Shown here: in pieces, positions 38,658 to 46,852 of the stretch
How positions within the stretch are numbered: the stretch's first letter is position 1
Layout of the letters: each line of letters begins with the position of its first letter
From: Prochlorococcus sp. AG-409-K04
Lineage (GTDB): Bacteria; Cyanobacteriota; Cyanobacteriia; PCC-6307; Cyanobiaceae
Direction of reading: 5' to 3'
Assembly: GCA_003215555.1 (NCBI GenBank)
Contig: QCKE01000004.1
Coordinates: 62,001 to 126,000 of the forward strand
DNA length: 64,000 nucleotides
Position numbers and translations under genes: made by a program
Notes under the pieces: model-generated
What the model saw: only the letters and a program-made list of their open reading frames with translations
Database searches by the model: none
Told to the model about the DNA's origin: nothing

Positions 38658-39407
38658 TTACTCTTTCATCTGAAATGGCTTAAGCCCTTCCCACTTTATT
38701 TGATCTTTGTAGAAACTAAAGCAACAGGGTAAAACCTCAACGCCAGATGCAACAGCTAGTCTAAAAAGTTGGGCATATTCTGAATCTGCTGAATCCCCAG
38801 GAGCAAATAAGGAAACATCATTTCGACTAATACATGGAACAAGGATTGCTCGTGCAGAAGGAACTTCAAACATCATCTCTTTCAAATGTTTCTGTCCTCT
38901 TAAAGTGACCGTGTCAGGAAATAAAGCCTTGGATCCCTTAGTCCAAGTTGTATTTTTGACTTCTATAAATATCTGTCGTTGATCTGCGTTAGCTTTATCT
39001 GGTGTCAGCAGTAAATCTATTCTACTTTTGCGATTCTTCCCATAAGAAACTTCATTTTTAATTTCAACAATTTCCCCTAATTCTTTAATTAAAAAGCCAG
39101 CTTCAATAACAAGTCTTATAAGTTTATTTGGCAAAGCAGTATTAACTCCAACCCAACATTCTCCTTTGTCAGACAAAACTAAGGACTGCTCCCATGACCA
39201 AGCTAATTTGCGTGATGGGGATGGAGCATAACGTAATCTCACTCGACCACCGGGATTCAAAACACTTTTCATTGGGCCAGTATTAGCACAATGAGCAGTT
39301 ACTATTTCCCCATTTGCCAAGCGAATATCAGCTAAAAAACGTTTATACCTTTTCAACAAGATGCCTTCAATTAAAGGCTCAAAAGTTGTAATCGTCTGAC
39401 CAATCAT
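38658..39407 (-). CDS. sfsA: SfsA-family protein (sugar fermentation stimulation protein A)
   Basis: SfsA is a DNA-binding-type protein with a nuclease-like fold, named for its effect on maltose use in E. coli; its role in cyanobacteria is unknown. GILLKRYKRFLADIRLANGE and VTAHCANTGPMKSVLNPGG are the N-terminal OB-like part. KNRKSRIDLLL and FIEVKNTTWTKGSKALFPDT carry the PD-(D/E)xK-like residues, and QRLHL-like segments follow in TLRGQKHLKEMMF. The frame opens at 39461, but ATG 39407 gives the family length (about 249 residues). Confidence 0.9.
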   Translation of the reverse strand: MIGQTITTFEPLIEGILLKRYKRFLADIRLANGEIVTAHCANTGPMKSVLNPGGRVRLRYAPSPSRKLAWSWEQSLVLSDKGECWVGVNTALPNKLIRLVIEAGFLIKELGEIVEIKNEVSYGKNRKSRIDLLLTPDKANADQRQIFIEVKNTTWTKGSKALFPDTVTLRGQKHLKEMMFEVPSARAILVPCISRNDVSLFAPGDSADSEYAQLFRLAVASGVEVLPCCFSFYKDQIKWEGLKPFQMKE

Positions 39408-39490
39408 GAAAAGTAGAATTCCCTTGAATACATTCAAAGAATCTATTTTAGAAATGTTCAAAATTTCATGAAATATAGCAGTCTTACGCT

Positions 39491-41107
39491 ATGAAAACCT
39501 CCTTAAAGAGCACTTCGGCTCTAATAAGCCTTGGGACAATGCTTAGTAAAGCAGGAGGATTGCTAAGGCAAGTAGTTCTTGCTGCTGTGTTTGGAGTCGG
39601 CTCAGCATACGATGCCTACAATTATGCATATATTTTACCTGGTTTTTTTCTTATCCTCGTAGGAGGTCTCAATGGCCCATTGCACAATGGAATCGTTACA
39701 GTTCTAAGTCGAAAAAACAATAAAGAAAGAAATCATATTATTTGCTCAATAAATACAGCAATATTTTGTTTATTTATAATTTTTAGTGGAATTTTATTTT
39801 TTGCTGCAGATTCAATAATTCATATTGTTGGACCAGGACTTGATTTCAGTACTCATCAAATCGCAGTTCAACAAATTAAAATAATGTCTCCTATTATTTT
39901 GCTATCAGGAATGATAGGTATTGGATTTGGTGCACTAAATGCAAGTAATGAGTTTTTTATTCCGTCAATATCACCATTAATTTCTAGCTTCATATTAATA
40001 ACTTCAGTAATTATATTTTGGCTAATAAATGCTCAATCATTAGAAGCCATTGACCTTAATTACCAAGGTGGATTAGTTTTAGCAAAAGCAACATTGATAG
40101 GAGCATTAATACAATTTCTAATTCAGATCCCATTGTTAAGAAAAAAGAGATTGTTTAAATTCAAAATAATTTTTGATTGGACAAATTCAGGCATAAAAGA
40201 AGTTTGGAAAATCATTATTCCAGCGACACTATCATCAGGAATGCTACAAATAAATGTTTTTACCGATCTATTTTTTGCATCAAATATAGCAGGTGCAGCA
40301 GCAGGTCTAAGCTATGCGAATTTCTTAATCCAAGCTCCCCTAGGTATAATATCTAACACTATTTTATTACCTTTATTGCCAATATTTTCCAAACTAAATA
40401 GCAAGAATGATAAGAAAAATCTCATCAAAAGTATAAGGCAAGGTTTTATATATTGTTCGGCAAGCATGATATGTTTAGGTTCAATTTTCATAGTCAATAG
40501 TGAATCTATTACACAACTATCTTTAGGTAGAGGGATGTTTGATAATAATGCAATAAATTTCGTTTCAGGCTTGTTAATTTGTTATGGATTAGGAATGCCT
40601 GTGTACCTTCTTAGAGACTTACTAGTGCGTATCTTTTATGCTATAGACAAAAGTCATATACCTTTCAAAGTATCAACCTTCGGTATATTAATTAATATTT
40701 TACTTGACTGGATTATGGTCACAAAGGAGATACCAATTGGTGATGGGTTATCAATTAATCTAGGAGCAAAAGGACTAGTTCTTGCTACTGCAGGTGTCAA
40801 TATATTTGCATGCATTTCATTATTATTAAGTTTAAAACAAAGTCTATCAACCATCCCCTTAAGAGGATGGTTGATAGACTTTGTTAAATTATTACTATGT
40901 GGTCTATTCTCAGGTTTAATTACCTGGAAATTGAACACGATTAACTATCTACCTGCTAATAATTTTTTCTGGGAATTAATTCAAGTATTTATTTCAACAA
41001 TCACAAGTTTTTTAACCTTTATTTTTTCCGCAAGATTCATAGGTATAGATGAGATGACAAATTTAACTAAATTGTTAGGTAGCAAATTTACTCATCGTTT
41101 AAAGTGA
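39491..41107 (+). CDS. murJ: Lipid II flippase MurJ (MviN)
   Basis: MurJ moves the peptidoglycan precursor lipid II across the plasma membrane. The 538 residues form about 13-14 hydrophobic helices. GTMLSKAGGLLRQVVLAAVF at the N-terminus is the MviN signature, with YILPGFFLILVGGLNGPLHN next. A further conserved stretch is TDLFFASNIAGAAAGLSYAN. A perfect 21-bp inverted repeat (40836-40885) lies inside the coding region near residues 449-465. The last 20 bases overlap the convergent 87-residue unknown gene. Confidence 0.92.
   Translation: MKTSLKSTSALISLGTMLSKAGGLLRQVVLAAVFGVGSAYDAYNYAYILPGFFLILVGGLNGPLHNGIVTVLSRKNNKERNHIICSINTAIFCLFIIFSGILFFAADSIIHIVGPGLDFSTHQIAVQQIKIMSPIILLSGMIGIGFGALNASNEFFIPSISPLISSFILITSVIIFWLINAQSLEAIDLNYQGGLVLAKATLIGALIQFLIQIPLLRKKRLFKFKIIFDWTNSGIKEVWKIIIPATLSSGMLQINVFTDLFFASNIAGAAAGLSYANFLIQAPLGIISNTILLPLLPIFSKLNSKNDKKNLIKSIRQGFIYCSASMICLGSIFIVNSESITQLSLGRGMFDNNAINFVSGLLICYGLGMPVYLLRDLLVRIFYAIDKSHIPFKVSTFGILINILLDWIMVTKEIPIGDGLSINLGAKGLVLATAGVNIFACISLLLSLKQSLSTIPLRGWLIDFVKLLLCGLFSGLITWKLNTINYLPANNFFWELIQVFISTITSFLTFIFSARFIGIDEMTNLTKLLGSKFTHRLK
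40836..40885. repeat. Perfect 21-bp inverted repeat inside murJ
   Basis: The left arm (40836-40856, AACAAAGTCTATCAACCATC then C) is the exact reverse complement of the right arm (40865-40885), around an 8-base loop CCTTAAGA that is itself nearly palindromic. In the murJ mRNA it would form a very stable hairpin. It encodes Q-SLSTIPLRGWLIDFVK in frame. A perfect 21-bp match is far beyond chance in coding DNA of this size. Confidence 0.9.
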
Positions 41108-41351
41108 TATTTCTTTCTTCTCTAATTCGAAGAGGTATATTCAAAGAATCACCTCCTTCCAAGAAAGGTCCTTTAACAGAAATGATTCTTGCTTCTATAC
41201 CAAATTCTTGAAAAGCATTTTCCATTTCATGAATAAGTGCTTTTTCTACTTGAGATTCTGCATCCGTCACTTTCCCTATAAGTCGTTCTCCTAGTTGTCC
41301 AACTTCTCTTCGAACAACTTCACGAGCATTTGTAACCTCAATGATCAGCAT
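41088..41351 (-). CDS. Unknown small protein, 87 residues
   Basis: I do not recognise this family. The protein begins MLIIEVTNAREVVRREVGQL, a charged helical half, then MENAFQEFGIEARIISVKGP and a short strand-rich end. No membrane helix or signal is seen. Its codon pattern and position last in a run of three small minus-strand genes favour a real gene. Its end overlaps the convergent murJ end by 20 bases. Confidence 0.75.
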   Translation of the reverse strand: MLIIEVTNAREVVRREVGQLGERLIGKVTDAESQVEKALIHEMENAFQEFGIEARIISVKGPFLEGGDSLNIPLRIREERNITLNDE

Positions 41352-41375
41352 ATAAAAGCCCTCAACAAAACAACC

Positions 41376-41666
41376 TTATCTGCAATAGGGGTCCAAAATC
41401 TCTTCTAACTCAGAAATTTGGCCAGAAGCAATCAATCTAGACAATGGAATTTTTATATTCCCTCCTCCTATTTTTACTTGAACCCCTTCAAATGCTTTTC
41501 TCGCGGCAATATTAGTTCCATGTTTTAAATGAATATTACATTCTATTGCTAAAGCTTCTGAAAGCCCAGCATCTCCCAAATAAAGGCGCCAATTCTCAAT
41601 TTGAAGACAAATCCTATCGGCAATGAGACTTTCCAAATCTCTCAATTGATGAGGATTAAGAGTCAT
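41376..41666 (-). CDS. Conserved cyanobacterial protein, possibly DUF3181-like
   Basis: This 96-residue soluble protein has LESLIADRICLQIENWRLYL, GDAGLSEALAIECNIH and QVKIGGGNIKIPLSRLIASG, ending LEEILDPYCR. It looks like the small cyanobacterial DUF3181 family, as far as I recall; function unknown. It lies between the 87-residue and 89-residue unknowns with spacers of about 22-24 bases, suggesting one transcript. Confidence 0.75.
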   Translation of the reverse strand: MTLNPHQLRDLESLIADRICLQIENWRLYLGDAGLSEALAIECNIHLKHGTNIAARKAFEGVQVKIGGGNIKIPLSRLIASGQISELEEILDPYCR

Positions 41667-41688
41667 AGTAAATACGTTTGAAGTTCAA

Positions 41689-41958
41689 TCATTCTGATAG
41701 ATCTTCCAAAAGTGGTTTTTTTTCAGTAGAAGAAGGCCTACGCAAGATCACAAAAACCAAGTGAGCAGTCAAGAAAAGCAGCCAAATCCCAGTAATCCAT
41801 TGAAGATGAGACCAAGGATGTCGAATTTGTTGAACCAACCAAAGTCCACTATTCACTGCAGCAAAGGCCATTGCATGAATAGTCAAATTAACTATTCGCG
41901 AAAAGTGCAAATAAAGCGGATCTGAAGGATCCCCGTTTCCATACCACCTCAAAGGCAT
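41689..41958 (-). CDS. Small membrane protein, 89 residues, unknown
   Basis: The protein starts MPLRWYGNGDPSDPLYLHFS and has two hydrophobic helices (about 22-44 and 52-73), with RIVNLTIHAMAFAAVNSGLW in the first and WITGIWLLFLTAHLVFVIL in the second. The tail is charged. It resembles unnamed two-helix proteins of picocyanobacteria, but I cannot name a family. It is first in the run of three small genes ahead of murJ's 3' end. Confidence 0.78.
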   Translation of the reverse strand: MPLRWYGNGDPSDPLYLHFSRIVNLTIHAMAFAAVNSGLWLVQQIRHPWSHLQWITGIWLLFLTAHLVFVILRRPSSTEKKPLLEDLSE

Positions 41959-42033
41959 TTGATTTTTAACTGTAATTTTGTCTTCATCCTATAATCGACA
42001 AAGAGTATCTTCAAATTCTTAATTGAAGTTCAA

Positions 42034-42107
42034 GCGCCTGTAGCTCAGCGGATTAGAGCATCTGACTACGGATCAGAGGGTCGGGAGTTCGAATCTCTCC
42101 AGGCGCG
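42034..42107 (+). tRNA. tRNA-Arg (ACG anticodon)
   Basis: The cloverleaf has acceptor GCGCCTG with CAGGCGC, D-arm AGCTCAGCGGATTAGAGC, an anticodon loop reading CTACGGA (anticodon ACG, A34 presumably converted to inosine), and a T-loop TTCGAAT. The discriminator is G and no CCA is encoded. It decodes CGN arginine codons. Confidence 0.97.
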
Positions 42108-42224
42108 TTTCCCTTTGTTTTTAATGTGTTCAACACACAAACTCAACATTAAAGAAGGATTTTCTTGTTTTAAGTCAAGCTTTGATTACTATCCCTTCAG
42201 TGCAATTTAAAAGAAACTAGAACC

Positions 42225-43484
42225 TTGAATTCGTTCAATTCAGCTCTACACGATACTGACAAAGAAATATCTAAATTAATTCATCAAGAACTGTTGAGGC
42301 AGCAAACTCATTTAGAGCTTATTGCCAGTGAGAACTTTACATCGAAGGCTGTGATGGAAGCCCAGGGTTCAGTTCTCACCAATAAATATGCAGAAGGCCT
42401 ACCAAGCAAACGTTACTACGGTGGATGTGAGCATGTTGATGCAATCGAACAATTAGCTATTGATAGAGCAAAAGAACTTTTTAAATGTGCCTGGGCCAAT
42501 GTCCAGCCTCATAGTGGAGCTCAAGCTAATTTTGCTGTCTTACTAGCACTGCTCCAACCAGGAGACACAATTATGGGAATGGACCTATCTCATGGGGGAC
42601 ATCTAACGCATGGTTCACCAGTAAATGTCAGTGGCAAATGGTTTAACGCTATTCATTACGGAGTTGACAAGGAAACAGAAATTTTAAATCTTGATGAAAT
42701 TAGGCAACTTGCAATAAAGCATCAACCAAAGTTAATTATTTGTGGATATTCAGCATATCCAAGAATTATAGATTTCCAAGCATTCCGATCTATAGCAGAT
42801 GAAACAGGGGCATATTTGTTAGCTGACATGGCTCATATAGCTGGACTTGTTGCAAGCAACCTACATCCCAATCCAGTGCCTCACTGCGATGTTGTTACTT
42901 CAACCACTCACAAAACACTGAGAGGACCTAGAGGGGGGCTCATCCTATGCAGAGACGCAGAATTTGGGAAGAAGTTTGACAAGGCTGTGTTCCCTGGCAG
43001 TCAAGGAGGACCTTTAGAGCATGTCATAGCAGCCAAGGCAGTTGCCTTTGGAGAGGCTTTAGATGAAAGCTTTGTAGTTTACTGCAAACAAGTTGTATCC
43101 AATGCAAAGGCACTTGCAAATCGAATGCAAGAGAGGGGAATCTCAGTAGTTAGCAAAGGTACTGATAATCATATTGTTCTATTAGATCTAAGAAGTATTG
43201 GAATGACAGGCAAAAAGGCTGATTCACTAATTAGCGAAGTAAATATTACTGCAAACAAAAACACTGTACCGTTTGATCCTGAATCACCTTTCGTCACTAG
43301 TGGCCTAAGATTAGGCACTGCAGCCTTAACGACTCGCGGATTTAATGAAGAGGCCTTCAGAGAAATAGCTGATGTAATTTCTGATTGTCTTTTCAATCCT
43401 GACGATATTTCAATAAAGCGACAGTGTAAAGAAAAAGTCCAAAACTTGTGCAATCTTTTTCCACTTTATGACTCAAGCAACTAA
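42225..43484 (+). CDS. glyA: Serine hydroxymethyltransferase
   Basis: GlyA interconverts serine and glycine, loading one-carbon units on tetrahydrofolate; it also serves photorespiration and thymidylate supply. Motifs are [34 protein letters not shown]-like [39 protein letters not shown] and the PLP-lysine site [18 protein letters not shown]. The start appears to be TTG at 42225, since no suitable ATG is near. It begins about 118 bases after tRNA-Arg and overlaps cinA by 17 bases. Confidence 0.97.
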   Translation: MNSFNSALHDTDKEISKLIHQELLRQQTHLELIASENFTSKAVMEAQGSVLTNKYAEGLPSKRYYGGCEHVDAIEQLAIDRAKELFKCAWANVQPHSGAQANFAVLLALLQPGDTIMGMDLSHGGHLTHGSPVNVSGKWFNAIHYGVDKETEILNLDEIRQLAIKHQPKLIICGYSAYPRIIDFQAFRSIADETGAYLLADMAHIAGLVASNLHPNPVPHCDVVTSTTHKTLRGPRGGLILCRDAEFGKKFDKAVFPGSQGGPLEHVIAAKAVAFGEALDESFVVYCKQVVSNAKALANRMQERGISVVSKGTDNHIVLLDLRSIGMTGKKADSLISEVNITANKNTVPFDPESPFVTSGLRLGTAALTTRGFNEEAFREIADVISDCLFNPDDISIKRQCKEKVQNLCNLFPLYDSSN

Positions 43485-44760
43485 TAATCAACCGTCAACA
43501 ATCTCAACTAATAATGGTATCGAAATTTTATGTATTGGTAGTGAATTGCTACTTGGAAAAATATTAAATACCAATGTAACATGGTTAGCAGATCAATTAG
43601 CTTTGATAGGACTTAATCACTATTTTCAAAGTGTAGTTGGAGACAATTCTGAACGTCTTAAATCTTGTCTGATAGACTCATCTAAAAGAAGTAGAATCCT
43701 AATTACAACAGGAGGATTAGGTCCTACTCCAGATGACCTAACTATAGAAACAATTGCATCAACATTTAAAACTAAATTAATTGAAAACCAAGAAATTATT
43801 AACGATATAAAAAGTAAATTTCGATTCTCAGTAGAAATACCAAAAAACAATTTTAAGCAAGCACTTTTGCCTGAAAATTCGAAATTAATTCCAAATTTTA
43901 CAGGTACAGCTCCTGGTATAATTTATAGCCCTAGCAAAGATTTTACAATAATTACGCTTCCTGGAGTTCCTTCTGAAATGAAACATATGTGGAAGCAAAC
44001 TGTAAGAGATTGGCTTTCTGATCATTTTTCTAGAGAAGAAGTAATTTATAGTAAAACACTTAAATTTACAGGTATTTCTGAATCCTCTCTTGCAGAAAAA
44101 ATTCCAAAACTTTTGCAGAATAAAAATCCAACTGTTGCACCTTATGCATCTTTAGGTGAAGTAAAATTACGAATAACTGCAAATGCAAAAACTGCAAAGA
44201 AAGCATCTTCACTTATTCAACCAATTGAGACGAAATTAAAAAATACTTTTGAACTAAATTATTATGGAAGTGAAAATGAAACTTTAGCTTCTATAGTTAT
44301 AGATTTATTACGTAAAAGAAAAGAAAAACTTTCTGTTGCAGAATCTTGTACTGGAGGCAGTTTGAGTGCTGCACTTACTGAAATTCCTTGCGCATCCGAT
44401 GCCTTTGTAGGGGGAGTAGTAGCATACAACAATTACATCAAACAAAATATTTTAGGAGTACCTAATAATCTTCTGGAAAAACATGGAGCAGTCTCAGAGC
44501 AAGTTGCAAAAGCCATGGCAATTGGCATAAAAAACACTTTTAGGACTGATTGGTCCATTGCAATAAGTGGAATTGCAGGTCCTAGTGGTGGTAGTTCTCT
44601 TAAACCTGTCGGACTTGTAGAAATAGTCATATTTGGTCAAACCTCTTATCAATCAATTCAAGAACATTTTGGTTCTCATAGAGAAAGAAACCAAATACAA
44701 AAATTGAGTGTTGTAAGAGCTCTTGATCAACTTCGTTTATTTCTGCTTGAAAAAAGCTAA
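43468..44760 (+). CDS. cinA: CinA-like protein (nicotinamide-nucleotide amidase family)
   Basis: CinA has an N-terminal molybdopterin-binding-like domain and a C-terminal NMN deamidase domain, used in pyridine-nucleotide recycling; the name comes from competence genes. [20 protein letters not shown] and [20 protein letters not shown] mark the first domain. [20 protein letters not shown] and [20 protein letters not shown] mark the second. The length of 430 is normal. It overlaps the glyA end, so coupling is likely. Confidence 0.93.
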   Translation: MTQATNNQPSTISTNNGIEILCIGSELLLGKILNTNVTWLADQLALIGLNHYFQSVVGDNSERLKSCLIDSSKRSRILITTGGLGPTPDDLTIETIASTFKTKLIENQEIINDIKSKFRFSVEIPKNNFKQALLPENSKLIPNFTGTAPGIIYSPSKDFTIITLPGVPSEMKHMWKQTVRDWLSDHFSREEVIYSKTLKFTGISESSLAEKIPKLLQNKNPTVAPYASLGEVKLRITANAKTAKKASSLIQPIETKLKNTFELNYYGSENETLASIVIDLLRKRKEKLSVAESCTGGSLSAALTEIPCASDAFVGGVVAYNNYIKQNILGVPNNLLEKHGAVSEQVAKAMAIGIKNTFRTDWSIAISGIAGPSGGSSLKPVGLVEIVIFGQTSYQSIQEHFGSHRERNQIQKLSVVRALDQLRLFLLEKS

Positions 44761-44788
44761 TCTCAACTTCTATATATCCTCAAAAACG

Positions 44789-46204
44789 TTGAGCTTAAAT
44801 ACTCTCTATGACAAGATTTGGAGCCTTCATAGAGTCACTGAACTTCCAGAAGGATCTACCCAGCTTTTTGTAGGCTTGCACTTAATCCATGAAGTTACCA
44901 GTCCACAAGCTTTTGCAGCATTAGACGAAAAAGGTCTGAAAGTTTTATGCCCCGAAAGAACGATTGCAACGGTGGATCATATTGTTCCTACAATCACTCA
45001 AAGCAGGCCTTTTTCAGATCCTCTTGCAGAAGAAATGCTGCAAACATTAGAAGAAAACTGTAAAAAACACTCAATAAAATTTTTCAAAATAGGCTCTGGT
45101 AATCAAGGGATTGTTCATGTAATCGCACCAGAAACAGGGCTAACACAACCTGGCATGACTATTGCCTGTGGAGACTCTCATACCTCAACACATGGAGCCT
45201 TTGGCTCAATTGCCTTTGGCATCGGTACAAGTCAGGTTCGAGATGTTCTTGCAAGTCAAACTTTAGCCATGAAAAAGCTAAAAGTAAGAAGACTTTGGTT
45301 TGATGGGAAGCTAAATCAAGGAGTCTTTGCTAAGGATTTAATTCTCCACGTAATTCAAAAGCTTGGAGTAAAAGATGGAGTTGGCTATGCATATGAATTT
45401 GCTGGACCTGCAATAGATCATTTCTCCATGGAAGAAAGAATGACTATTTGCAATATGGCTATTGAGGCGGGAGCAAGATGCGGTTATGTAAATCCTGATC
45501 AAATTACTTTTGATTATTTAAAAAACAAAGCATTTGCACCAAAAGGTAACGCTTGGGATGAAGCAATCAAATGGTGGAAATCCATCGCAAGCGATAAAAA
45601 TGCAATCTTTGATGATGAAGTGCGATTTAATGCATCAGAAATAGCTCCAACAGTAACTTGGGGAATCACGCCAGGTCAAGCAATAGCAATTGATTCACTA
45701 ATTCCATCACCAGAATCCTTAGAAAAAAGTGATCAACAAATTGCATTGGAAGCATATAAATATATGGATCTAAAACCAGGAAGCTCTCTTGAAGGTTTGA
45801 ATATCAATGTTTGTTTTATTGGAAGTTGTACTAACGGTAGAATTAGCGATCTACAAAAGGCAGCGGAAATAGCAAAAGATAGACATGTAGCAAAAGGTGT
45901 TAAAGCATTTGTTGTTCCAGGGTCAGAACAAGTTGCTAAAGAAGCCGAAAAACAGGGTTTACACAAAATATTTTTGAAAGCCGGTTTTGAATGGAGAAAG
46001 CCTGGATGTTCAATGTGTCTAGCTATGAATCCTGACAAACTTGAAAACAATCAAATCAGTGCGAGTTCAAGCAATAGAAACTTTAAAGGAAGGCAAGGTT
46101 CTGCAAATGGAAGAACTTTGTTAATGAGTCCTGCGATGGTAGCGGCGGCGGCGGTAACAGGTGCAGTAATAGATGTTCGCAAATTGATTAACAAAAAGAT
46201 TTGA
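44789..46204 (+). CDS. leuC: 3-isopropylmalate dehydratase large subunit
   Basis: LeuC with LeuD isomerises 2- to 3-isopropylmalate in leucine synthesis. It is an aconitase-type [4Fe-4S] enzyme: [40 protein letters not shown] (cluster Cys) and [16 protein letters not shown] (two cluster Cys). The frame opens at 44723 inside cinA, but TTG 44789, giving (M)[14 protein letters not shown], fits the family start. The run AAAAVTGAV near the C-terminus is coded by four GCG codons, rare in this genome. Confidence 0.96.
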   Translation: MSLNTLYDKIWSLHRVTELPEGSTQLFVGLHLIHEVTSPQAFAALDEKGLKVLCPERTIATVDHIVPTITQSRPFSDPLAEEMLQTLEENCKKHSIKFFKIGSGNQGIVHVIAPETGLTQPGMTIACGDSHTSTHGAFGSIAFGIGTSQVRDVLASQTLAMKKLKVRRLWFDGKLNQGVFAKDLILHVIQKLGVKDGVGYAYEFAGPAIDHFSMEERMTICNMAIEAGARCGYVNPDQITFDYLKNKAFAPKGNAWDEAIKWWKSIASDKNAIFDDEVRFNASEIAPTVTWGITPGQAIAIDSLIPSPESLEKSDQQIALEAYKYMDLKPGSSLEGLNINVCFIGSCTNGRISDLQKAAEIAKDRHVAKGVKAFVVPGSEQVAKEAEKQGLHKIFLKAGFEWRKPGCSMCLAMNPDKLENNQISASSSNRNFKGRQGSANGRTLLMSPAMVAAAAVTGAVIDVRKLINKKI

Positions 46205-46213
46205 CAAATTGCC

Positions 46214-46852
46214 ATGAAACAAGACACTCTATTCCCTCAAGGATCTATTCATTCAGTTACAGGAAAATGCATGTACTTATCAGGTAATGATATAGATACT
46301 GATAGAATTATTCCTGCACGTTTTCTAAAATGTGTCAACTTTGATACGCTTGGAAACCATGTTTTTATTGATGATCGCAGTGAAAAGAAAGGCATGCATC
46401 CCTTTGATCAAAATCACAATAAAACCGCAAATATATTAATAGTTGATAAAAATTTTGGCTGTGGTTCAAGCAGAGAACATGCTCCACAAGCGCTTATGAG
46501 ATGGGGCATTAGGGCAATTATTGGTAAAAGCTTTGCTGAGATTTTTTATGGAAATTGTTTAACACTTGGAATACCATGTGTAATTATTAAAGAAGAAGAT
46601 GCAAGCTCTTTAATTAATTTCTTAAATAAAAACCATGATTCAATTTTTAAACTAGAACTAGAAAAGAAAATGATTACATCTAAAGAACATATTTGGGAGA
46701 TAAGCATTGACAATTCTTCTCAGAGGATGTTTTTATCTGGTGGATGGGATGCAACGAAAAGTTTAATTAATCAAATCGAAAAAATTCAGACTACTAAAAG
46801 TAATTTACCTTATATTAACTCATTTCAAAAGCTTCAAGAGAAACCTAGTTAA
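46214..46852 (+). CDS. leuD: 3-isopropylmalate dehydratase small subunit
   Basis: LeuD is the swivelling-domain partner of LeuC. NDIDTDRIIPARFLKCVNFD and NFGCGSSREHAPQALMRWGI are diagnostic, followed by FAEIFYGNCLTLGIPCV. It begins 9 bases after leuC, one operon. The 3' end overlaps the stop of the convergent LptD-like gene by 4 bases (46849-46852). Length 212 residues, with a 15-residue variable tail. Confidence 0.95.
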   Translation: MKQDTLFPQGSIHSVTGKCMYLSGNDIDTDRIIPARFLKCVNFDTLGNHVFIDDRSEKKGMHPFDQNHNKTANILIVDKNFGCGSSREHAPQALMRWGIRAIIGKSFAEIFYGNCLTLGIPCVIIKEEDASSLINFLNKNHDSIFKLELEKKMITSKEHIWEISIDNSSQRMFLSGGWDATKSLINQIEKIQTTKSNLPYINSFQKLQEKPS

